Assembly: GCA_018402565.1 (NCBI GenBank)
Contig: JAGYIQ010000002.1
Location: 1,047,670-1,111,669 of the forward strand
Length of the DNA: 64,000 nucleotides
Reading direction: 5' to 3'
Origin: Pirellulaceae bacterium
GTDB taxonomy: Bacteria; Planctomycetota; Planctomycetia; Pirellulales; Pirellulaceae
Part shown: positions 17,249 through 25,863 of the stretch, one piece after another
Position numbering within the stretch: the first letter of the stretch is position 1
Layout: the number at the start of each line of letters is the position of its first letter
Notes under the pieces: generated by a model
What the model was told of the DNA's origin: nothing
What the model saw: only the letters and a program-made list of their open reading frames with translations
Databases searched by the model: none
Program-made: the position numbers and the translations under genes

Positions 17249-18295
17249 ATGTTCGCCATCACCTTCGCCCAAGTGGGCCAAGTCGCCGTCCAGATCCTGC
17301 CCGACGCGGTTCTCCTCGAGCCGACCGATGTGGTGGTCCAAGTCGAAATGGCCGGACTCTGCGGATCCGACCTGCACCCGTTCTGGGGCCGCGAGCAGGG
17401 CTTGGATCCAGGCACGGTCATGGGCCACGAGTTTGTCGGACGCGTGATCGAGGTCGGCAGCCAAGTCCAAAAGTTTCGCACCGGCGATCTGGTCTTTGCA
17501 CCGTTCTCCACCAACTGCGGCCAGTGCTTTTACTGCAGCAACGGTCTCCCCAGTCGCTGTCCCCAGGGTCAACTGTTCGGCTGGCGACAAGCCGACGCGG
17601 GACTGCACGGCGGCCAGTCCCAATTCGTCCGCGTGCCGCTGGCCGATGGCACGCTCCTACCCGTGCCCGCGACCATGAGCCACGAACTGGCGCTGCTCCT
17701 GGGCGATAACCTCAGCACCGGCTACTACTGCGCCGAATTGGCGGGCGTCTCGGCCGACGGGCTGTTCGCGGTGATTGGCTGTGGCAACGTCGGCTTGATG
17801 GCCCTGGTGGCCGCCGGGCAACTGGGCTGCCGCCAACTGATCGCCATCGATCCCGTGCCCGAACGTCGAGCCCTGGCGGAACAACTGGGCGCCCGCGCCC
17901 TGCCACCCGGCCCCGAAGCACTGGCCGAGGTGCGGCGCTGCTCGGAGGGACGCGGTGCGGACGGCGTGCTGGAACTGGTCGGCCTGCCCGCCGCCCAACA
18001 ACTGGCCTACGACCTGGTGCGGCCCGGCGGCACAATCGCGACCGTCGGCTGCCACTGCGACCAAACCTTTGCGTTCTCGCCCGTACAGGCCTACGACAAG
18101 AACCTGACCTACCGCACCGGACGCTGCCCCGCTCGGCATTACATGGAACGCCTGTGGCAGCGACCCGAGATCCTGGCGCTGGACGTCGCCCCATTCATCA
18201 CCCATCGCTTCCAATTGGACGAAGGCCCCCGCGCCTACGACCTGTTCAGCCAACGCCAAGACGGCATCGTCAAAGGCATCTTCGACTTGCGTTGA
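17249..18295 (+). CDS. Zinc-dependent alcohol dehydrogenase (MDR family)
   Basis: A 348-residue medium-chain dehydrogenase/reductase. It has the catalytic zinc site (AGLCGSDLHPF, GHEFVG), the four-cysteine structural zinc cluster (NCGQCFYCSNGLPSRC), and the Rossmann motif VIGCGNVGLMAL followed by IAIDPVPERR for the cofactor. Substrate cannot be inferred; the closest general pattern is the threonine/sorbitol dehydrogenase-like group. The ATG at 17249 is chosen because residues upstream are translated repeats. A strong palindromic terminator follows ten bases after the stop codon. Apparently monocistronic. Confidence 0.93.
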   Translation: MFAITFAQVGQVAVQILPDAVLLEPTDVVVQVEMAGLCGSDLHPFWGREQGLDPGTVMGHEFVGRVIEVGSQVQKFRTGDLVFAPFSTNCGQCFYCSNGLPSRCPQGQLFGWRQADAGLHGGQSQFVRVPLADGTLLPVPATMSHELALLLGDNLSTGYYCAELAGVSADGLFAVIGCGNVGLMALVAAGQLGCRQLIAIDPVPERRALAEQLGARALPPGPEALAEVRRCSEGRGADGVLELVGLPAAQQLAYDLVRPGGTIATVGCHCDQTFAFSPVQAYDKNLTYRTGRCPARHYMERLWQRPEILALDVAPFITHRFQLDEGPRAYDLFSQRQDGIVKGIFDLR

Positions 18296-18304
18296 CCCGT
18301 CGGG

Positions 18305-18340
18305 AAAAATCAACCAGCCCCCGGGGGCTGGTTGGTTTTT
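18305..18340. terminator. Perfect palindromic terminator after the alcohol dehydrogenase
   Basis: The stem AACCAGCCCCC/GGGGGCTGGTT is an 11-bp perfect palindrome, extended outward by AAAAATC pairing with GGTTTTT (one wobble), and followed by TTTTT. This is the shape of an intrinsic terminator that could work in both directions. It forms the start of an isolated copy of the 133-bp repeat family found as an array at 51.1-51.9 kb. Confidence 0.8.
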
Positions 18341-18457
18341 CCGTAGCGGAATGCGTCAAGCATTTCGATTGACGGGAAAACGGCGTGTTATTGCACGATT
18401 TCCTTGAATCGGGCGGCAACTTCGCGAGCATGTCTGGAAAAATCAACCAGCCCCTTG
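18338..18457. repeat. Isolated copy of the 133-bp repeat family
   Basis: From TTCCGTAGCGGAATGCGTCA through GAAAAATCAACCAGCCCC this stretch matches the unit of the array at 51060-51872, with about ten differences in the middle (for example GGAAAACGGCGTG for CGAAAACGCCCTG). It retains the small hairpins TCCG-TAG-CGGA and AATGC-GTCAA-GCATT. It lies between the dehydrogenase terminator and the HerA-like gene. Confidence 0.85.
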
Positions 18458-18595
18458 GGACGGTGGACAGCCCGAGAACTGCGGGACACAATTGACGCCC
18501 GTGGTTCCCGCTCGGGGCGACAACCGACCGAGCCACTGACCGCTTTCAACTTGCACCGCCGTCTTGAAGTTTATCCTCCATTCAGGTACCCCTCC

Positions 18596-21046
18596 ATGTC
18601 GCAACTGACCAAGGATTACGAGAAGCTCGGCGTGTTTTATCTCGGGCGGCAAATCGATCCCAGCTCGGGACAAACCACGACTGCTCCGCTGCTGTACGAC
18701 GCCAAGGACCTGACCACGCACGGCATGGTGGTAGGCATGACTGGCAGCGGCAAGACCGGACTCTGCCTGTCGTTGCTCGAAGACGCGGGCATCGATGGAC
18801 TACCGGCAATCGTGATCGACCCCAAGGGCGACATCGCCAACCTGCTGCTGACGTTTCCCGACTTGGCGCCGGCCGACTTCGAACCTTGGGTAGAGCCGGC
18901 CGAAGCCCTCCGCCGCGGCCAAAGCACGGCCGAATTCGCCGCCGAAGAGGCCCAGAAGTGGCGCGAGGGCCTGGCCAAGTGGGACCAAGAACCCGAACGC
19001 ATTCGGATGTTGCGCAATTCCGTCGAGATCGCTCTCTACACTCCGGGCTCCAACACCGCTCGTTCGCTCAGCCTGCTCCGCGAGTTCACTCCGCCGCCCG
19101 CCGAGATCGTAGAGGATTTCGACCTATTCCAAGATCGCATCGCCGCCGCAGTCAGTGGCCTGCTGGGCCTGCTCCGCATCGAAGCCGACCCCGTCCGCAG
19201 TCGCGAACACATCCTGCTGGCCAAGCTGCTCGAACAGGCCTGGACGGCGGGCCAAGGCCTCTCGCTGGCCCAACTCATCGGGCAACTGCAGAACCCGCCC
19301 CTGACCCACGTGGGCGTGATGGACATGGAAGCCTTCTTCCCAGCCAAAGACCGCGCGGCCCTGGCCATGAGCATCAACAACTTGCTGGCCTCGCCCACCT
19401 TCGCCAACTGGATCAATGGCGAACCCCTGGAGATCGGCTCGCTGCTCTACACCCCCAGCGGCAAGCCGAAGATCTCGATCCTCTCAATCGCCCACCTCAG
19501 CGATCCCCAGCGGATGTTCTTTGTCACGCTCCTGCTCAATGAAATCATAGCCTGGATGCGCACCCAGTCGGGCACCAGCAGCCTGCGCGCGCTCCTTTAC
19601 ATGGACGAGGTCTTCGGCTACTTCCCACCGCTGAGCAACCCACCCAGCAAGGGGCCGATGCTGACCCTGCTCAAGCAGGCCCGCGCCTACGGCATCGGCG
19701 TGCTCTTGGCCACCCAGAACCCTGTCGACTTGGACTACAAAGGGCTCTCCAACATCGGCACCTGGTTCCTGGGTCGACTGCAAACCGAACGCGACAAACA
19801 ACGCGTGCTCGACGGCCTGGAGGGCGCCTCGGCCGCCACCGGCAGCGAGTTCTCTCGCAGCCAAATGGAGACCACGTTGTCCGGCTTGGGCAATCGCCGC
19901 TTCCTCATGAACAACGTCCACGATCGCCAACCGACACTGTTCGAAACGCGTTGGGCCCTGTCCTACCTCCGCGGCCCATTGACCCGCGATCAACTCAAGA
20001 CACTGGCCGATCAATTGGCCCCCGCCGCCGCAAGCACACCCGCCAAAGCGACCGACCGCATCGCCGGTGACGACGTCGCCAACCTGGCCTGGGAAACCAC
20101 TCCGCAAGTCGTCTTGCCCGCCGGCATCGTGCCCAAGTACTTGCTCGCCACCCAGCCCCTACCGGCCGGTCAACGACTCGTCTATCGCCCCGCTTACTTG
20201 GCCACCGGTCGACTGCACTTCGTCGCCGCCAAAGAGAAGGTCGATCACTGGGAGGAGCGCGTCTTCCTGGCCAAGTTCAACAGCCCACTGCCCGCCGATC
20301 TCTGGACCGACGCGCAGACCCTCGAGAACCCGCAACTGGAGGACAGCGGAGCGGACGGCGACTACGCGCCCCTGCCACCCGAACTCAGCAACGCCAAGAA
20401 CTTCGATCTGTGGAACAAACAGTTCTTATCGTTCCTGTTCCGCGAACAGGCCCTGACTCTCTACCACTGCCCACCCCTCAAAGCCTACTCGCCACCCGGA
20501 CTAGCAGAGAGCGACTTCCGTCTGCAACTGCGGCAACGCCTGCTGGAACATCGCGACTTACAGACCGAACAACTGCGAAAAAAATTCGATTCGCGTTTCG
20601 CTGCACTCAACGAACGCATCCAACGCGCCCAGCAAAAAATTGAAACCGAACAAGCCAGGCAATCCCAACGCAAATGGGACACCGCGCTGACGCTGGGCCA
20701 GACCATCTTGGGCGCTTTTTTGGGCAACAAGAAAATATCGGCCACGACCATCAACCGCACCACCAGTACCATCAAGAAAGCCGGTCAAACCGCCTCTGGC
20801 CAATCCAAGGTCCGACACGCCGAAGATTCCCTGGAGGGACTGCAAGAGCTCAAACAGAACTTGGAAGCCGAATTCCAACAGGCCGTCAGCGAAATCGAAG
20901 TCCAATGGAACGCCGACGAAATCCCGCTCAGCCCCAGCGAAATCAAACCGCGAAAATCCGACCTGGCGACCCTGGCGGCCCACGTCGTCTGGCTCCCCTT
21001 CGCCGTCGACAGCGTCGGCATCGCCCGGCCATTGTACAAAGCTTAA
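18596..21046 (+). CDS. HerA/DUF87-like ATPase with C-terminal coiled coil
   Basis: A predicted P-loop ATPase of 816 residues. Walker A GMTGSGKTGLCLS lies near residue 47; VIDPKGDIANL, the Walker B-like LLYMDEVFGYFPP near residue 335, and the arginine-finger region LLATQNPVDLDYKGLSNIGTW fit the HerA/FtsK-like DUF87 group of hexameric DNA or protein translocases. Residues about 660-790 are charged and helical (LRKKFDSRFAALNERIQRAQQ...), consistent with a coiled coil. ATG at 18596 is chosen because MSQLTKDYEKLGVFYLGR starts the conserved part; upstream in frame is repeat. No NurA nuclease or Sir2 partner lies next to it, so a housekeeping or unknown role is as likely as defence. Confidence 0.85.
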   Translation: MSQLTKDYEKLGVFYLGRQIDPSSGQTTTAPLLYDAKDLTTHGMVVGMTGSGKTGLCLSLLEDAGIDGLPAIVIDPKGDIANLLLTFPDLAPADFEPWVEPAEALRRGQSTAEFAAEEAQKWREGLAKWDQEPERIRMLRNSVEIALYTPGSNTARSLSLLREFTPPPAEIVEDFDLFQDRIAAAVSGLLGLLRIEADPVRSREHILLAKLLEQAWTAGQGLSLAQLIGQLQNPPLTHVGVMDMEAFFPAKDRAALAMSINNLLASPTFANWINGEPLEIGSLLYTPSGKPKISILSIAHLSDPQRMFFVTLLLNEIIAWMRTQSGTSSLRALLYMDEVFGYFPPLSNPPSKGPMLTLLKQARAYGIGVLLATQNPVDLDYKGLSNIGTWFLGRLQTERDKQRVLDGLEGASAATGSEFSRSQMETTLSGLGNRRFLMNNVHDRQPTLFETRWALSYLRGPLTRDQLKTLADQLAPAAASTPAKATDRIAGDDVANLAWETTPQVVLPAGIVPKYLLATQPLPAGQRLVYRPAYLATGRLHFVAAKEKVDHWEERVFLAKFNSPLPADLWTDAQTLENPQLEDSGADGDYAPLPPELSNAKNFDLWNKQFLSFLFREQALTLYHCPPLKAYSPPGLAESDFRLQLRQRLLEHRDLQTEQLRKKFDSRFAALNERIQRAQQKIETEQARQSQRKWDTALTLGQTILGAFLGNKKISATTINRTTSTIKKAGQTASGQSKVRHAEDSLEGLQELKQNLEAEFQQAVSEIEVQWNADEIPLSPSEIKPRKSDLATLAAHVVWLPFAVDSVGIARPLYKA

Positions 21047-21370
21047 CTGCAAACCCTAACCTGCAGCCAACAGCAAGATAGGTCCCATAGGACCCATAAG
21101 ACCCATACTACCTCTGAGCAAGACTTAACTTCAAAACGCAATTTGAACCCAACAGGAGAATAGGTCTTATAGGTCCCATACGACCTATACTACCCCTGAG
21201 CAAGACTTAACTTCAAAACCCAACCTGAACCCAACAGGAGAATAGGTCTTATAGGACCCATAGGACCCATACTACCCGCTGCCACGAAACCTAACTGCAA
21301 ACCCTAACCTGAACCCAACAGCAAGATAGGTCCCATAGGTCCCATAGGACCCATCCACCCGCTGCCACGC
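21044..21370. repeat. Four tandem copies of a ~83-bp unit rich in CCCATAGGACC
   Basis: Four units begin near 21044, 21127, 21207 and 21289, each with TTAACT(T/G)CAAAACC, a TGAACCCAACAG piece, AGATAGGTCCCATAGGACCC-like text and CATACTACC. The core forms GGTCC-CATA-GGACC hairpins and repeats itself two to three times inside each unit. The array fills the gap between the convergent HerA-like and ABC ATPase genes, so bidirectional termination is possible. Confidence 0.85.
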
Positions 21371-21378
21371 TTTCCCCC

Positions 21379-22320
21379 CTACGCCCTACGCCCTACGCCC
21401 TCACTCGGCAAATCGGCCGTGGCGATCTGTACAAAGATATCGTGCAGCGAGGGACGCTGGGACCGAAAATGATTGACCGAACCCAAGGTCTGCAACCGAG
21501 CCAACACGTGGCTGGCGGCTGGCGGCTCGCCCGCCGCCCATTGGAATCGCTGGCATCCTGCCCCGGATTCGCCGGGCTCGATGTGGCCAAACTCTGGATA
21601 CCGCGTCAGGTCCACGGCTTCGTCAAAGCGGACTTCGAATTGTGGCTTGGCGAATTGGTTCTTGATTTGATCGACCGTGCCGTCCAACACCTTATGGCCG
21701 CGGTAGATCATAAACACGCTCTGGCACAAACGCTCGGCCGTCTCCATGTCGTGCGTCGAAAAGATAATCGTCGTCCCCTGCCGCTGCACCTCCAGGATCG
21801 CGTCCTTGAGTAGCTCCATGTTGACGGGATCCAAGCCGCTGAAGGGCTCGTCCAGGATCAACAGTTGCGGCTCGGCCACCACCGCGGCAATGAATTGGAT
21901 CTTCTGGGCCATGCCCTTGCTCAGCATGTCGATCCGCTTCTTGGACCATTCCGCGGCGCCCAAACGCTCCAACCACCGCGTGATCTTGGGTTGGCAGTCG
22001 TAACAGCCCTTCAAACGCGCGTAGTAGGTCAACAGATCATTGACCCGCATGCGTTTGTACAGGCCCCGCTCTTCGGGCAGGTACCCGACCCGATCGTCCG
22101 CCGTGCGACCTTGGCTTTCGCCCAAGACGGTCACCCGGCCGCGGTCGGGTTGGTAGATCCGCAGGATCATCCGCAGCGTGGTGGTCTTGCCCGACCCATT
22201 CGGACCGATGAACCCGTAAATACCGCCCGCCGGCACCTGCAAGTCCAAGGAATTGACGGCCGTCTGGGCCCCAAAGGTCTTGGTCACCTGTTCGATTTCA
22301 ATCGCGTGGGTCGCGGACAT
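21379..22320 (-). CDS. ABC transporter ATP-binding protein (NatA/CcmA-like)
   Basis: A 313-residue ABC ATPase with Walker A GPNGSGKTTT, Q-loop region (DDRVGYLPEERGLY), a variant signature LSKGMAQK in place of LSGGQ, Walker B LLILDEPFSGLDPVN, and H-loop FSTHD. The variant signature and the C-terminal extension after residue 225 are typical of the NatA/DUF4162 export group. The membrane subunit that should follow is absent: downstream is a repeat and a convergent gene, upstream is the divergent lactonase gene. It may act with a permease encoded elsewhere. Confidence 0.9.
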   Translation of the reverse strand: MSATHAIEIEQVTKTFGAQTAVNSLDLQVPAGGIYGFIGPNGSGKTTTLRMILRIYQPDRGRVTVLGESQGRTADDRVGYLPEERGLYKRMRVNDLLTYYARLKGCYDCQPKITRWLERLGAAEWSKKRIDMLSKGMAQKIQFIAAVVAEPQLLILDEPFSGLDPVNMELLKDAILEVQRQGTTIIFSTHDMETAERLCQSVFMIYRGHKVLDGTVDQIKNQFAKPQFEVRFDEAVDLTRYPEFGHIEPGESGAGCQRFQWAAGEPPAASHVLARLQTLGSVNHFRSQRPSLHDIFVQIATADLPSEGVGRRA

Positions 22321-22456
22321 GACTTACCAATCGTTTGCGAGGCGTGCCCCGGGGGGAGGAGGCCGACGGCCGGTTCGGGCGACAACGGCGGCGGCGTGTG
22401 TTAGAATAGCGTCCATTGGACTGGAAACCAAGTATCACCCCCATGCGAGCCGCAAA

Positions 22457-23551
22457 ATGACAGACAACGCCTATCCCGGATCCGTCTCCGCCCACCGCCA
22501 CCAGACGCTCGGTCGCCGCCGTGCTTGCCTCCGAGTGCTTTTGGCCTGCGTGTCCCTGGCCAGCCTCCTCGGTCTGCCCACACTGCAGGCCCAGGATCAA
22601 GCCGCCAATCTGGTCGGCACAAAACTCGGGTCGATCCAGCGACTCGACCCCGCGCTTGACGCGGTGTTGGATGCCAACGCCCCAATCGAAGTCCTGGGCC
22701 AGGGCTACGGTTGGTCGGAGGGGCCGATTTGGATCCCCGCCGAGAAACGACTGCTGTTCTCCGACATCCCACCGAACAAAATCATGCAGTGGCAGGACGG
22801 CCAAGGAGTCACCTTGTACCAAGCCGGCGTCGGCTTCTCGGGTGAGTCCAGCACCGGCGGTCGCGAACCTGGCACCAATGGCCTGATGCTGTCCCCCAGC
22901 GGCGACCTGTACGCCTGCTGTCACGGCGACCGCGTCATCAAGCGTCGCCGGGCCGACGAAACTTGGGAAGTGGTCGTATCGCACTACCAAGGCCGCAAGT
23001 TCAACAGCCCCAACGACCTGACCTTCCACCAGAACGGCGACCTGTACTTCACCGATCCGCCATACGGCTTGGTCGGTGGCCCGGACGACCCCAACCGCGA
23101 ATTGGATTACTGCGGTGTATTTCGCTGGGATGGCACAGAAGTTCACTTGCTGACCAAAGAACTCAACCGACCCAACGGCATCGCCTTCTCGCCCGACTAC
23201 CGCACCCTGTACGTGGCTCAAAGCGACGGTGCGGCCCCCACCTGGACCGCCTATCCCGTGCAGGACGATGGCTCGTTGGGGACCGGCAAAGTCCTGGCGA
23301 CTGCCAAAGAGTTCTACGGCAAAGACCCCGGCTCGCCGGATGGACTGAAGGTCGACCAAAACGGCAACCTGTGGGCCACTGGACCCGGCGGCGTCTGGAT
23401 CATCGCCCCGACCGGAAAAGTCTTGGGCAAAATCATGACCGGCCGACCCACCGCCAACTGCGGCTTCGGCGGGCCCGACGGCTCCTGGTTGTTTATGACC
23501 GCCAACGAACTCCTGCTCCGCGTCCCCACCAAGACCCAAGGCATGAAGTAA
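22457..23551 (+). CDS. Secreted SMP-30/gluconolactonase-family lactonase
   Basis: A 364-residue six-bladed beta-propeller enzyme that opens sugar lactones in known members. The metal-binding residues are in YGWSEGPIWIP (Glu), KFNSPNDLTFH (Asn) and GSPDGLKVDQNGNLW (Asp). A signal peptide with a basic start and hydrophobic core ending LQAQD directs export. Just upstream, an ATG at 22443 opens a five-codon reading (MRAAK, stop) whose TGA overlaps this gene's ATG as ATGA, a possible leader peptide. It is divergent from the ABC ATPase gene. Confidence 0.92.
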   Translation: MTDNAYPGSVSAHRHQTLGRRRACLRVLLACVSLASLLGLPTLQAQDQAANLVGTKLGSIQRLDPALDAVLDANAPIEVLGQGYGWSEGPIWIPAEKRLLFSDIPPNKIMQWQDGQGVTLYQAGVGFSGESSTGGREPGTNGLMLSPSGDLYACCHGDRVIKRRRADETWEVVVSHYQGRKFNSPNDLTFHQNGDLYFTDPPYGLVGGPDDPNRELDYCGVFRWDGTEVHLLTKELNRPNGIAFSPDYRTLYVAQSDGAAPTWTAYPVQDDGSLGTGKVLATAKEFYGKDPGSPDGLKVDQNGNLWATGPGGVWIIAPTGKVLGKIMTGRPTANCGFGGPDGSWLFMTANELLLRVPTKTQGMK

Positions 23552-23562
23552 GTGACCGCCGC

Positions 23563-23622
23563 GTTCCACAGGTGGAATTCCCGCGTTCCGCAGGTGGAAT
23601 TCCCGCGTTCCGCGGGTGGTGA
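23563..23622. repeat. Three tandem 24-bp palindromic units
   Basis: Three copies of CGCGTTCCRCAGGTGGAATTC-type units; each has the hairpin TTCCAC-AG-GTGGAA or a variant of it. Directly after the lactonase stop codon. Confidence 0.75.
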
Positions 23623-23804
23623 ATCTTGAAGCTAAAACGTAAGCGTTCACGCCCCGTAGGGTGTCATGCAGCAAGTCGGGCTAACCATTCGGTTGTTTGA
23701 GAGCAAAAGCAACTGGAGAACGCGACCGGTTTACCCCGAGAACCAACCGACTTGCGGAATGCACCAGGCCCGAGGATTACCTCCCGCCCGTGAACGGTTG
23801 CGTT

Positions 23805-23870
23805 AAAACAAACGCGAGCGTGAGTGTCCGCGGGGTAGCCCCACGAGATCCTCACGCTCTGTTTGTTTGT
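23805..23870. terminator. Large imperfect inverted repeat between convergent genes
   Basis: AAACAAACGC-GAGCGTGAG pairs with CTCACGCTC-TGTTTGTTT (17 paired bases with a small internal bulge), enclosing a loop with its own GGGG-TAG-CCCC hairpin. It lies between the convergent lactonase and DUF1559 genes, each end carrying T- or A-rich runs, so a bidirectional terminator is the simplest reading. Nothing else is seen in 23623-23922. Confidence 0.55.
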
Positions 23871-23922
23871 TGTTATCGCGCTTGAGCAAGTCGGCTGCCC
23901 CGCCGGTCCAGCTGACGTCCGC

Positions 23923-25014
23923 TTAACGCGGCGTCGTCGACAGGTCCAACTCTTGACCGGCGATCGTGCCCAAGGCTCGCCAGATCTCCGGGTTGATGTT
24001 GTCCGTGATCGACTCGACCGAACCGTCGCAGCGGAGAATATTCACCAAGGCGGTGTGACCGCTGCTGGCCGAGAACAGGCTCTCGCCGTAACGATCGTCC
24101 GTGCCTTGAATGTTGTAGCAAGACGGCTCGTTGGGCAGCATCGTCGTCTGGAAACTCGGCCCCAGAATCGCGGTGGCTGGTGCCCATGCCGCGCCACGCA
24201 AGCCGCGGAACTCTTGGGCCACAAAATTCGATTGCACCATGCACGCCGCGCGACAATCGTCGAGCGCCGTGGCGCTGGCGATGTTGCACGACACCCAATC
24301 GCGAATGTTCGAGCCGATCACTTCGGCGCGGTTCGGGCCCGGTCCACCCAGATCAGGCATGAACTCCGAGTAAGCCATCGTGTTGCTGGCGCCGTCCGCG
24401 ATCGAACCAAAGGTCCGCGCGAAGTCGATCCGCCAATCGTTCAACGGACCAAAGCTCTGGAAGGCGGCGTAGCCATCGCCACGACCCGGATAGCTCGCTT
24501 GAGCATTCGGAATCGGACCACCCGCCGGATGCGACCCATTGCACACCGCGTAGGTATGGCGACCGTCCGGACCGTACGGCGAAGTGTAGGGAGCCGATGG
24601 GCAGACATAAGTCGGAATCACCGTCGCCTGCTGACGATTGGAACCGTCGTTGGTCAAACCCGTTGGATCCCAAGGATTGCGGTTCCACAAAATGCGGTCG
24701 TACAGGTCCTGTCGCTCGATAAACGGCAGCGTCAGAACCTTGTCCGAGTACTGGCCGAACAGCGCATCGGTCCGCGTGGCAAAGTTGTAGCCACTGCCAA
24801 AATTGACCGGAAACCGGTTATGGATGTCGTGATAGTTGTGGTGGGCCAAACCCACCTGCTTCAAGTTGTTTTGGCACTGCGTCCGCCGAGCGGCCTCACG
24901 AGCCATCTGCACGGCCGGCAACAACAGACCAATCAGCACGGCTATGATCGCAATCACAACCAACAGTTCAACCAAGGTAAACCCAGGGCGAACCTTTACA
25001 GTACGAATCGACAC
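23923..25014 (-). CDS. DUF1559 prepilin-like protein
   Basis: A 363-residue planctomycete pseudopilin-type protein. The N-terminus has the type IV prepilin motif [20 protein letters not shown] with the Gly/Phe processing site and Glu5, then [16 protein letters not shown], the hallmark of the family. The C-terminal H-x9-DG motif is [12 protein letters not shown]. The start is GTG at 25014, eight bases after AGGAG; the same AGGAG also precedes an ATG that opens only an eight-codon reading (MLPCRFVL). The function of the family is not established; members are probably surface-exposed. Confidence 0.93.
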   Translation of the reverse strand: MSIRTVKVRPGFTLVELLVVIAIIAVLIGLLLPAVQMAREAARRTQCQNNLKQVGLAHHNYHDIHNRFPVNFGSGYNFATRTDALFGQYSDKVLTLPFIERQDLYDRILWNRNPWDPTGLTNDGSNRQQATVIPTYVCPSAPYTSPYGPDGRHTYAVCNGSHPAGGPIPNAQASYPGRGDGYAAFQSFGPLNDWRIDFARTFGSIADGASNTMAYSEFMPDLGGPGPNRAEVIGSNIRDWVSCNIASATALDDCRAACMVQSNFVAQEFRGLRGAAWAPATAILGPSFQTTMLPNEPSCYNIQGTDDRYGESLFSASSGHTALVNILRCDGSVESITDNINPEIWRALGTIAGQELDLSTTPR

Positions 25015-25319
25015 GGGAGCATCTCCTGCAAGGGGGGATTTTCGCTGTCCCCCAACGGGGATCACCGAAAACAAAAGCCATTGGAGACGCGGCTGAAAAA
25101 CATACTAGTGCAAAAGAAACCACCGTCAACGGCTAAAAAACCGATATCAATGGCACGATAGACGCCGTTAACATCTCTGCCCCAATCTCCGCCCTTAAGC
25201 CCGACTCAAGTCGCGACGGACCTACCATTGCACCCCGTCACCCCGCCAAAAAAATCTGGCCAAATTAGAATTTTCCCCATCCAGGCTGTCAGTGTGACTG
25301 CGGGTTCACACCCGCAGCT

Positions 25320-25863
25320 ACTTGTTCAGCAAAGAACCAACAGCAAAGAACCAACCACAACCACCAACCACCAACCACCAACCACCAACCACCAACCAAC
25401 AACCACCAACAACCACCAACAACCACCAACCAACAACCACCAACAACCACCAACCACCAACCACCAACCAACAACCAACAACCAACAACCAACAACCAAC
25501 AACCAACAACCAACAACCAACAACCAACAACCAACAACCAACAACCAACAACCAACAACCAACAACCAGAACCAAGAACCAAGAACCAAGAACCAGAACC
25601 AGAACCAACAACCAACAACCAACAACCAACAACCAACAACCAACAACCAACAACCAACAACAACCAAGAACCAAGAACAAAGAACCAAGAACCAAGAACC
25701 AAGAACCAAGAACCAAGAACCAAGAACCTGCCCCCAATCTTTCTGCCCAAAATTTTTCTGCCTACCCCAACCTTGGCGTCACCAAAGCCCCCACACCCCT
25801 CAACGCCCCAACCCTACGCCCTACGCCCTACGCCCTACGCCCTACGCCCTACGCCCCAACCCT
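25320..25863. repeat. Heptamer repeat block (AACCAAC/AACCAAG), CTTTCTGCC and CCCTACG motifs
   Basis: The longest heptamer run of the window (about 25325-25730) drifts through ACCAACC, AACCAAC, AACCAGA and AACCAAG versions, with occasional 3-base slips that look like replication slippage. It is followed by CTTTCTGCCCAAAATTTTTC, CAACCTTGGCGTCACC and CCCTACG heptamers up to the lipoprotein stop codon. All ORFs here translate as cyclic LLVVGCW or LGSWFLV peptides and are artefacts. The stretch 25075-25319 shows nothing recognisable. Confidence 0.9.

Noticed and set aside
18596..21046. HerA-NurA or HerA-SIR2 defence pair
   Set aside because: No NurA or SIR2 gene lies next to the ATPase; the nearest SIR2 relic is 23 kb away on the other strand.
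22298..23674. Minus-strand 458-residue ORF
   Set aside because: Antisense shadow of the SMP-30 gene, with no family content.
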